Below, piece by piece: positions 11,248-20,682 of a stretch of 64,000 bases of DNA. The notes below the pieces were generated by a model. The model was not told the DNA's origin. It did not search any database and saw only the letters and a program-made list of their open reading frames with translations. The stretch is from assembly GCA_037043455.1 (NCBI GenBank), contig JAWPHD010003279.1, positions 159,491 through 223,490 of the forward strand. The letters run 5' to 3'. The stretch comes from Cyrtodaria siliqua (lineage: Eukaryota > Mollusca > Bivalvia > Adapedonta > Hiatellidae). Position numbers and translations under genes: made by a program. Numbering within the stretch: the first letter of the stretch is position 1; every line of letters starts with the position of its first letter.

Positions 11248-11314
11248 TCAAACAGTTTTGACCCAGATCAGACGCCTACAATGAGTACGCCTGATTCAAT
11301 ACAAAACTGTTTGA
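11248..11314. repeat. Hairpin repeat H1, copy 4
   Basis: TCAAACAGTTTTGACCC pairs with ACAAAACTGTTTGA; more diverged than the other three but with the same length and inner GATCAG block. Confidence 0.65.
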
Positions 11315-11494
11315 CACGTAGATGAAAAAATCTCAGTGAACATTTCAGAATAACCTGACACATTTTAATTTTGTCTGCATTTAATTCCTGTGTCGATTGG
11401 TTCAAGAGAGATAATATACATGTAATGTTTTAATCTAGGTTCTAGATTCTATATAGAGTATCTATCACAAGTTTTCAATTTATATCAACTTTTA

Positions 11495-12245
11495 TTAAAC
11501 AAGTTCTGGAAATGTTATTAAGCGAGCCTCTGGGACTGCACAATTTATTCTTGAGGTTTCCGGGGAAAACTGGCCTCGTTCAGAAACATAAAGAATGGCT
11601 TCTCCTTGACCTTTGGGACCACCCATGAAATTAATAAACCGTTCGCCAAACAATCGGTAACCCAGTTTCCAAAATGTTTTGGATTCACTCGAATATCGCA
11701 TCTGCGTGGTGGAACTACATTCAAACCACTGAACGACTTCACTAAACAGTATAAGCGATATATTGTTGAGTGGGAATTTTCCATCTTTGACTTGCTTGAA
11801 AAAGTTCAGTAATGTAATGTCTAATCTGCCTTCTTCTGCCAAAATACGAATGACTACCGGCAATAGTTCAGAAATATCCTCTTGAACTTGTACTTTATCG
11901 TCTGCATTTACTGTTTTTCCGGATAATTGTTCAATGTTTACATCTTCTTCGACAATGTCCGGATAAGGTTTGTCAGAAACAGTGTCTATGAACTGAATTT
12001 CGGAAACTTCAGCCTTATAAAGCCTTATAAAGGGGTGATTTAAACGGACTCCTTAAAGGTGATGTAAAACTAATCTTCTTGAGGGTAAAACTGATCTTCT
12101 TGTGGGTAATAATTATTTTCCTCTTCAAGCTCTGAGTACTATTGGCCGGATAATTGGTGTCACTTTTGGAAGTAGAAGTTTTCTTCAATTGTCGATGTCT
12201 TTTTGGCAGCTGAAGCGTTAGTTTTGTTTTCTTCTTGGTCATCCT
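11495..12245 (-). pseudogene. Broken minus-strand gene, unrecognised conserved-looking C-terminal domain
   Basis: Reading leftwards, a splice acceptor (TTATCTTTCAG) sits next to 12245. An acidic, lysine-rich stretch follows (DDQEENKTNASAAKK) with frame changes and stops near 12053-12160. From about 12050 the frame is open to the stop at 11495. The last ~120 residues look like a folded domain: LPVVIRILAEEGRLD, FFKQVKDGKFPL, MRYSSESKTFWKLGYRLFG, FINFMGGPKGQG, INCAVPEARL. I recall similar uncharacterised proteins from molluscs and cnidarians but have no function for them. A tandem FYPQED duplication precedes the domain. It converges on the zinc-finger gene inside the same long-TIR element. Confidence 0.5.
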
Positions 12246-12703
12246 GAAAGATAAGATACGATAATTTTACTTTCTTTTACATCACATCACCTATTAAGAC
12301 TGAACATATGGAACTACATCTCGTATTGCACTGCCGTATGTAATAGGCACTAGAAGCATTAAATCGGCCTTCCTTTCAGGCTTCAAAGCTGACAGTACAA
12401 TTTTAATGTAGACCTATAGCACCTGTAAACTAAAACATAGCCGTAATTCACATCTTATTTCTCCATTTTATTTCAGCAATGAAATTAAACATTGCAAACC
12501 TAACTACGCAAATAAACAAAGAAACATCGGAACACCTATTCATGTGAGTTTTAATGTGTCTTGATCGGAATCTCCATGACACTCTCAAGCAATCCTTTGT
12601 ATTTCCGTGACATGAATACGTGAATATATGAATACGCAGCAACGATGTTTTGTGTATCAAACTATAAGAGACAGTCAATTTATATACCACAACATTCGTC
12701 CAT

Positions 12704-13196
12704 TGCGTGTGCAACACCACTTTCCAGATTATTGGCGTGCACAACACCGTATCTATAATTGTGCGTGTACCACATCATTTATCAAATAACCATCGAAAAG
12801 CCATTTTACGTGAGAACAGCGACATGAAAGTATGGGTCAAAGTATTTCTTGCTTCAATAAGCCTCTAGAGCAAATGTGGAGACTTAAATGAAAGGTAAAT
12901 AGATAAATAATAACTACGATATCACGATGTGTGCGTGGATAACATCTATGGAAATTTCCGACAATCTGAACACATTCCAAGAGTCTTCTCGATACTCAGG
13001 CTGTGGCTGGGGAAAACATTGGTACTGCCCAAAAGCGCTAGAATCGGCGCACATGTTAGGCTGTGTAGAGTGACAAACAATGAAGTAGTAAAAACGACAT
13101 ACCTGTTTAAAGTGTAAAATTTCGCCTCAATCGAGGCCTCTGGTCGCCATTTTTGCGTGAGTAACACCAATTCAGGTCACGTGATTCCGGCCAGTG
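12704..13196 (-). repeat. Right long terminal inverted repeat
   Basis: 493 bp, reverse complement of 6917-7417; outer end CCAGTG followed by TA. Confidence 0.85.
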
Positions 13197-13198
13197 TA

Positions 13199-13687
13199 AT
13201 AGCTGCCGACAATGCCGACGGCTACCATACAGAGACCAGTATATTAAACCAACACTTTCTCATCAATCTTAATTTGAGTATTTAACTTAAACTGTAAAAA
13301 GAAATGCATAAAACATAGCTTTACCTTTGATTTGCAATTCTCTATTGTGATTTCAGTGGGTGGGGTAATCCAGTATGCACTTTTCAACAAACAGCGTTAA
13401 AATATACCTGTATTTTGTAATTGTTCAAAGATGTAATTATTATGATTTATTAAGGTCTTAATAGTGTAATACATCATTAAAATGTCTTATTTCAAATAAC
13501 TCTAAATCTGGTGTTGTTTTATGAAAAGCGTATATATAGGAGCTATAAAAAAACTTATTTCCCCTGTCTAGATTTTTCTATACTTTTTTGTGATTTTTCC
13601 CAATATATGTCACTAATATGAAAAAGGTTAAACCTATAGGGCGAGCACAGTTCATGTTTGATTGTGCGGTATGTATGCACCGGTATG
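13199..13687. other. Intergenic, right flank of long-TIR element
   Basis: No gene seen. Contains the ~85-bp block at 13531-13615 that matches 4494-4590 in inverted orientation. Confidence 0.4.
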
Positions 13688-13785
13688 TGCAAGTCTAGCT
13701 GCGAGAATCGTAGCTCTTATGGTGTGTACCTATACCATGGTAGGTACATACCACCATAAGAGCCATGATTCTCACGTCTAGTGCA
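13688..13785. repeat. Foldback palindrome, ~45-bp arms
   Basis: TGCAAGTCTAG...GAGAATCGTAGCTCTTATG pairs with CATAAGAGCCATGATTCTC...CTAGTGCA around a CCATGG centre. Arms are imperfect. Confidence 0.7.
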
Positions 13786-14034
13786 AGTCTACATGTACGT
13801 GACATCCCACCTCCAACAAATTTCAATTCATGTGTGTGTGTGTGTATTTCTAAGGATTATAGTCCGTCCGCCTACAACAGGCGTCCTACCCGACGATTAT
13901 AGGCACAATGGAGTCTGGACTTCTATCTGTGTGTTTGTGTGTGATGTGATGATATGTCTACTCGAAGCAGCGAACTCAATGATTTCTTCGCTTGAATACC
14001 ACGCCGTAGTACATATAATACTCCCAGTCACATT

Positions 14035-14185
14035 ATTCTGACATTGGTCAATCAGTCGTAGCACTACCCATTATTTGCTCATCAGGCAAGGATTACAATA
14101 GGTAGTGCTACGGTCAGGGGACTCGAACCCATGACCTCCCGAATGCAAGGCAGAACAACCCAGTACACCCCAATGCTTCGATCAA
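14035..14185 (-). mobile_element. tRNA-derived SINE fragment, minus strand
   Basis: On the minus strand a B-box GGTTCGAGTCCC follows TGCCTTGCATTCGGGAGG and an A-box-like TGGGGTGTACTGGG. A second block carries GGTAGTGCTACGACTGA, matching the body of the SINE at 6120-6330 (there GGGTAGTGCTATGACTGA). Truncated and rearranged. Confidence 0.6.
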
Positions 14186-16204
14186 ATTTCAATTTGTTCC
14201 CAGACAGGACAGATATGGCATGGAACGAACTTTGAACGGCTATCTAGTCATGATCCAGTCTGGATCGACATTGGCTGAATCACCATCCGCCATAAAAGCT
14301 GCTACTACATCAGTGCATGTAAGATATATATACATAAACCGTGATGCACGCGTATACTTTTTTGCCGAACAACATGTAAGTACGGTTTCAACGTTATGCC
14401 ATTACGAAAAAATGTATATATATGATTCAGGGTGACTATACCACATGACCTATGACGTCATTATTGCTAATTCGTGAAGAGAAAAATTGTAAACATTCGC
14501 CCACATCGAAAGCTTCAGAGTGCGATAAGATTTGTTTTTCTTAACCATTTTCTACCAAAGAAATTGCATTCGAACGCAAAAAATGTACTCTACCCTCGAC
14601 TGATATTATTTTTTTTGTGAAAGTTTGTACTTTTGGTAAACACTTGGAAAACTTCTGAAAATGCACCAGAACAAATTGCTAATCCATGAAGCGTACTATA
14701 ATTTTGCGCATATTATGAACAAAATACATGAATATAACCCCGTTTTTATCACGAAAACTTCCACAATATTATTTCATATCAGGTAAGCGAAAGGGTTTTG
14801 TGTCAAAGAACCTGTTCGCAAGAATGAATGCATTTTTAAATTATGCTAATCCGTGAAGTCGATTATTTTATGCTAAACCGTGAAGTCCTTTGTGTTGTCA
14901 ATTATCTAAAACTTTATAAAACCTATGTTTTATCGTTATTTTGTCCGTCGTCAGACTTCGTCCGTCGTTGTTGTCTTCCGTCGTCATCGTAAACATTTAA
15001 ACAATATATGTGAAACCACTGGGCGAAATTGCATAAGACTTCACAGGAACGATTGTTATTCAAAATCTGGCAATCAACCCAGAACTCGGGTTGGCATACC
15101 AACAGAAGGAAAATATAGGAAGGTGGGATATAGTCCTGCAGTTTTATATGCCAGAAAAAAATCCATTATAAACCCTTACTAAACACAGGGCTTTATATAT
15201 GACGGGGATATGACACGGCAGTACAAACGCTGTATTCAACTGAGAACACTTGTCGTCCAGGTAAGTTTATCGACTATACGCTGCATTTATCGATTTTTAC
15301 TACGCTTATCGTGGCGGTATGCGAGAGGCCTCGATGTACGGAACACCCATCTACATTGCAAACAGACATTATATATCCTTGTTTTACTGATTTTTTTATA
15401 TATTCTACATTGCCAGAAAGCCAAATAAATAACCTTGACGATGTATGTTGGAGAAAAGTACAATGTTTTTAAAACATAAGAATTTGTTATTTCCTACTTG
15501 ACATTTATTAAATGGTGGTCCATTTTTAGAATATTAGTTAAATCAAATTTAGTTGAGTATGTCTGGGGGTGGAGGACACCGGGTCCGACGTTTTTCATCA
15601 ATATCTTCTGAAAATGCACCAAATTCATGAAATGCTATGTAGAAAAGACGTTGGTTTGTTTCACCGTTCTTGATGTTTGCTGAAGACACTTAATAGTTTC
15701 TACATCTACATTTTAAGAAACTGAGTGTTCTATTTGACCCTAATGTTGCTGTCGGTGGTAGGAAAACAAAAATAGTGAAATGATAGGACAGAAAAAAGCA
15801 TAGATCGATTGAACAGAAGACAGGTAAAGGTTCCAAACCGTGTTTTTATCACCTTCAAATCTGTAGCATCAGACAAAACCGGATGACCGGTTACAGGTAC
15901 ACTGGCATAGTGACGTTTCATTTATATGGGAGTCCAGTGGTAACCTCAAACTTTGTTAAACGTAACACAAAAAAAAAAGGTGAAGCACCAATAGTCATGA
16001 TAGTGGTGCGAACGCCGGATTGCGAATTTAACATTTTAACTGAAAAATCTGTGTGAAAAGGTGGTATAGTCCAGGTAAAATACATGACAGAGTTAGGGTT
16101 ACTTTCATATAACATTTGTAATGATATTGAACAAGTGTCAAGTTTCAAAGCTTTTCGACAATTCATTTTTGAGAAATGAGGAAAAAACAAAAACTTTAAC
16201 GAAA
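14186..16204. other. Intergenic, no gene recognised
   Basis: About 2 kb without a recognisable gene. The motif TGCTAATCCGTGAAG or close variants occurs four times between 14467 and 14890, an unusual local enrichment. A CTGAAAATGCACCA block is repeated near 14655 and 15607. Short ORFs here show no domain. Confidence 0.4.
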
Positions 16205-16250
16205 ACTTCAAAACTCGTCGACAGGCGGACGGATAGACGGACAGACATAT
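15918..16250. repeat. Possible tandem-core element end with ACGG-type microsatellite
   Basis: An ACGG-like run (GGCGGACGGATAGACGGACAG, about 16222-16243) follows sequence resembling the cores of bivalve pearl elements (AAGTGTCAAGTTTCAAAGC). Boundaries are not defined and no second copy is in the window. Confidence 0.3.
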
Positions 16251-16746
16251 GGAAACGCCAAACTGTAAACCTGTATTTACTACGCAATCCAGCCAAAAAA
16301 AATATAAGAAAAGAATTTCTGTACATTATGGTGGATTCGAAACCCGACAAATTTGCTATTATTTCGGGCGTCTGTTTAAGCCAAAGGTTTTTCAGCTATG
16401 TGAGTAATTTTAACAATGTAAATACATTATATATAATTGGAACTGGCAATTTTAGTGGTAAATAAAAACACCTTAATTTCGAAATTCGGTTAAGAAATAA
16501 ATATTTTACAGCCGTCAATTTAGATGAGGCTTTTTGTATGTAAATTCCTATCTATCTGTCAACATCCAACATTACCCTCTTTCGAGTATTATGTACATCC
16601 GCCGTGTTGCTGGGACAGCAAAAAATTCAGAAATCTCAAGGGTCTAACCATCGTTTAGTCACTTTAGACCTGGCGTTGGTCTAAATACTAGTAGTTATAT
16701 TTTTTTCATAATGGACCATAATGTTACTGTGCGGTAAAACAAGATG

Positions 16747-16815
16747 CGATGACAGCGTGGTTAGCTTACTTGCCTTTGGATATAGAATACTGTGGTTCGA
16801 CTCCCGGAGGTTCAC
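16747..16815 (+). repeat. tRNA-like SINE head
   Basis: ACAGCGTGGTTAGC (A-box-like), a TTGGAT-type anticodon loop and a B-box GGTTCGACTCC are correctly ordered. Stems are poor, so it is a tRNA-derived repeat or pseudogene rather than a tRNA gene. Confidence 0.5.
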
Positions 16816-17837
16816 GTATCGAGAATTGAAAGATCTAGAACTTATTCGTGCAAGATAGTTAAAGTTACTGTGAAAGTATGTCATTCTTCCTACGGATGTA
16901 AAGCCGTTGGTCCGATGTGCAGGAGAGGCATACCCTATTCGGGTTAAAAATCTCGCTGAACTTCTGTGGTTATCACAAAAAAGCCTGCAGGCAAACTCAT
17001 CCACAAAAACGAAACTGTGATAATCAATACGTCAATATTATTGGAAGAAATTGGGTAAACTCGGTGTTTATCGATGGTGCTCAACTGACTTTAGCCCTTT
17101 ATAAAAACTAGTTTGTAGTGATAATTATATTAAAAGCTTTGTTTTTTATGTACATCTACGTATCTTCTTTTGGTGTTGTCTGATTTTAAAACACCAATAT
17201 AGATACATTTAATTTAAATCATGGTCTAATAGTTTTATTTTTCATATAGAGACTGGGGATAAAGTCCGAGCAAACCCCTTTATTTTCACCTACTGAATAT
17301 CTCGGCCTTCCGGAAGTTGACCGGATGTGAAAGTTATGAATAGCAGATAAGCCAAGGTGATCTGCGTACCAGCTTTTTATAACTTGGGATTCCTATATCG
17401 ACTAATAAAACTATGTATTTCAGTTTTTTGAAGTTGTTAATGTTTCATCTTTACCTTGCAACTTTTAATGCTTGATTAAAACTTCAAGATTGCCATGTGT
17501 CCTTTTAAGGGGTTTTTAAGATATGAGCTTAACGTGAAATATTACCCAACGTGGGCTAACGTCAGGCTGAGTAGAATAAAATCAAACTAAAGTAACTCAA
17601 TGGAAGTAAAAATAAAAGTAACTAACTAGTTTTGTACTTTTTATTGAATCTGAATTGTTTAATATCAACCTCTAACAAAACCAACTATAACAACAATACA
17701 CATTCTGTCAATTTTGTTTATCATATACACTAGCAATAATAACAACAAATATATTATATTATTAACAGTACAATTATACTTTGTATTACAAGTATATTTT
17801 TTTTAATTTAACTGGGTTTTACGGGGCAAAACAATGA
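16816..17837. other. Intergenic, no gene recognised
   Basis: AT-rich with short background ORFs; no family recognised. Confidence 0.4.
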
Positions 17838-18140
17838 ACGGGTTATATGGCACCTAACAGGAATGAACGTACCAGGCTCATCCTCCATTTACATCAAGAT
17901 AAAATATGGAGAATGGGCCTAGAACCTTCTAACATGCAGAACTACAGACTTGCTGCAAATTCTATTTAGAGATTTTATTTACGACGGAGCCACGTTTCCA
18001 CGTTTGAATATGCGGTGTCACGATGAAGACCTTGAAAAATGACAAAATGAACACGAAGGTGTCCTTACCCTCTGGGATTTGCGGGATTTGCAGTGGTTTT
18101 ATTCTACCCCGGCAACCACAGGGGGGCATTTAGTTAGATC
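17838..18140 (-). repeat. SINE-like repeat S1, copy 2
   Basis: Contains GGTTATATGGCACCTAAC, AAAATATGGAGAATGGGCC and CTTGCTGCAAATTCTAT, matching the other S1 copies. It is extended by a ~100-bp GGCAACCACAGGGGGGC segment shared with copy 3 (18505-18950). Confidence 0.7.
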
Positions 18141-18461
18141 GTTTTAGTATACATTCAAAATAAATCAACAGATATCCTCCTCCACCACCCTATGTTTTAT
18201 CTGAGGGTAGACATAAATAACCACATAACGTAAACACAAGAAAAAAAAGCCTGGTGGCGTTAAAGCCGGGCTTTCCAAAATGTGAAAGATGAGTACCTGC
18301 ATGTTTGGTGAAACTATTTAATAGAGCTTTTTTAGATAGATCCTTTTTTTGTGCTTTAATGTTGAAAACCTAGTTTTCATTTCCAGCGCATGATGTTTGG
18401 TACATGTCAGCAACTTTATAATATAAAAAAAAATTGGACATGACAATGCCGAGATATAAAA
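18141..18461. other. Intergenic
   Basis: No gene or repeat recognised apart from an A-run near 18240. Confidence 0.4.
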
Positions 18462-18501
18462 CAAGAGGGCCAAAATAGCCCTAAATCGATCACCTGAGGA
18501 T
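18462..18501 (+). repeat. Solo 5' terminus of a CAAGA-type HINE-like element
   Basis: CAAGAGGGCC-AAAATA-GCCC follows an A-run, the same 5' signature as the elements starting at 29718, 31051 and 23984. Only ~40 bp remain before S1 copy 3. Confidence 0.5.
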
Positions 18502-18504
18502 CTT

Positions 18505-18950
18505 TCCAATGATGAATTGAATTGAATTGGGGTTTTAAGGCGCACCAACACATGAAAAGGTTATATGGCGCCTAGCAGCCATGAACATGCCAGGCTCATC
18601 TTCCATGTACATCGAGATAAAATATGGAAAATGGGCCTAGAACCTTCTCACCCTGAACTGCAGAGTTGCTGCAAATTCTATCGTAGAAACTCCATTTACG
18701 CTGGAGCCACTTTATTGTTTTTCTGCCACTGCTCTTTCGATGCGAGCGAGATGGCACCTGAAACAATGCAGGGATCATGAAGAAGACCTTTAATGAACAT
18801 GAACAAAAAATGATAAAATGAACATTAATTTAGGGGGATTCTACCCCTCTGCCTACCCTTCCAAAGGGATCTGCAGTGGCCCTATTCTTTGCCCCATGAC
18901 CAAACGGGGCCCCCGGCAACCACACGGGGCCAATTGTCCTCTCGCATATT
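18505..18950 (-). repeat. SINE-like repeat S1, copy 3 (longest)
   Basis: Begins with an AATTG run (the tail, read on the minus strand), then GGCGCACCAACACATG, TTATATGGCGCC, AAATATGGAAAATGGGCC, a GGAGCCAC block, and a C-rich end containing GGGGCCCCCGGCAACCAC. It is the most complete copy in the window. Confidence 0.7.
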
Positions 18951-19199
18951 CTGATTGAAGATGTTTTTAAGTCTTTCCTTTTGTAAGTCTAGTAAAAACA
19001 TGCAAAATCATTACATACAAACTTTTTTATTATAAAATAAATTTATAACAAAACTGTAGACATTTGTTGTAATTTATATTCATTTCATATTACAACAATG
19101 TCAAAACCATAAAGTTAATTGTTCACTACCGGTACTTTTATTTATGAAATACATGTCACTGGGCACAAAACCTCGTTATCACTGTGATGCTCACCTTTT
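18951..19199. other. Intergenic
   Basis: No feature recognised. Confidence 0.4.
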
Positions 19200-20390
19200 G
19201 CATACATGTATATAGAAATAGAAGCACTTTATTTCAAAATCAGTAAGCCATAGGCCCATGTGATCATACAATATTATACATATAAATTTTAACAGACATA
19301 GCAAGATCCGTACATATATGTATTAACAAATATCTGATACAAAAATAAACACAGTTATACTGTTTACTTCTTTTTAGAGAACACAAACAGGAAACAAAAA
19401 TAGAAATAAACAAATGAACACGTCAGAATTTCCATTTAAAATTTCACGGAGAAGGTGACTAAACATATATAAATATATCAATGTTATGGTTGATGTATTA
19501 TACTTAATCGTATCCATGTCAAGAACATTTAAGCACATACACATACGTTTCAAACACAATAATAAAAAAAAAAAATGATATTTTCAAGCGCGACAAAACC
19601 ACCACCACAAATATACATGACTATGTGAAAATAAAATATTACAATATTAAAATAACACAACACATTAAAATTGAGAAGGAGAAAATGAGACATGGAATTA
19701 CAATTACATCAAATCAATTCATTAGAGTTTTCCTCATTTCAAATGCTTTAAAAATATACACACTTACATTTTTAATTTCTTTTTCATTTTTGCTGTAATA
19801 AAGATTTTTTAATTTGAACATGCTTAGCCGATTCCAAAAATATTTTTTAATATATATTTTGTGGATATCTTTAAACAGATCGCAATCTGAAAAGAAATGA
19901 AACTCGTCTTCAAGTTTGTTGCAAATTATACATATTCTATCTGCTAATGGTGTACTTCTAGGTCTATGCCACCTACCAGTCATTATAGCAAGTCTATGGG
20001 ACGAGACAATTAACCTGGTCATCGATATTCTAAATGTTGGTATGTTTATGCACTTAAGAAATAATTGAAAATCAAAACTAACAATTTCTTTAAAAAATGT
20101 TGATCTCGATGAACTTTCTAATCGATCATGCCAAGACAGTATTTTATTATCATGAAGTCGTTGTTTAAATATACATAAGAAAAGATTCCCATCTCCGACA
20201 CTCTGGTTTAGCCACACGTAGTAAAAACCCATTGACGATAATAAATCGCGCGAACTAGTACAAGTATCATGGATATTTACCCATGATACTTTAGGTAAAT
20301 ATCAGCATTTGTTTTTAGAACATTATAAATAACTTTGCAAAAATTGTTTTCACTCCTGTTTAAAATATTTAACCAATATTTAATAATTCA
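19200..20390 (-). mobile_element. 5'-truncated LINE, C-terminal RT-ORF region and 3' UTR
   Basis: On the minus strand, coding similarity starts near 20390 (YWLNILNRSENNFCKVIYN). It shifts frame around 20290-20305, then runs PKVSWVNIHD...MGFYYVWLNQSVGD to a stop at 19714. The C-terminal zinc-binding-like block (RICIICNKLEDEFHFFSDC) is typical of the end of many metazoan LINE polyproteins. About 500 bp of 3' UTR follow, with GGGCCTATGGCTTACTG and AATAAAG near 19220-19260 (minus strand). No RT catalytic motif is present in the fragment. Confidence 0.8.
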
Positions 20391-20682
20391 ATAATATACA
20401 TAAATTTGATTGTAAGATTTTCGTCTACAGATTAATCAATTCATCTCTGTGTGTAAGTACATGTAGATATCCCATACTATATATATATATATATGTCTGA
20501 ACATTTATATCGCCTGTTTTTTCAGATAAGTATGGAACTTAAAACAAGATTGTCTGCATGTAACAATATTCGGATGTAGTGATATTATTTTTACGGTTCC
20601 CAACATGTTACAAGCGGAATTCATTGTTATGTAAAAAAAAAATGTATTCACTTGATTAATTTGGGATTCTGATTATTTTCAG
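20391..20682. other. Intergenic
   Basis: AT-rich, (TA)n at about 20478-20494; no gene seen. Ends at the splice acceptor of the BEN gene model. Confidence 0.4.

Larger units (their letters stand above)
6917..13196. mobile_element. Candidate 6.28-kb DNA transposon with ~0.5-kb terminal inverted repeats
   Basis: Two near-identical inverted segments, 6917-7417 and 12704-13196, both begin at their outer edge with CACTGGCCGGAATCACGTGA. Each outer edge is flanked by TA (6915-6916 and 13197-13198), consistent with a 2-bp target duplication. Inside are a two-exon C2H2 zinc-finger ORF (plus strand, 8155-8873), a broken minus-strand gene (11495-12245), a 484-bp hairpin and four ~70-bp hairpins. No recognised transposase catalytic domain is visible, so the superfamily is open; the CACTG start is CACTA-like but the TA flank is not typical of that group. 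An inverted segmental duplication is the alternative, but it would not explain the TA on both edges. Confidence 0.6.

Noticed and set aside
16681..17004. 107-codon minus-strand ORF
   Set aside because: Overlaps the tRNA-like repeat; no recognisable protein motif.
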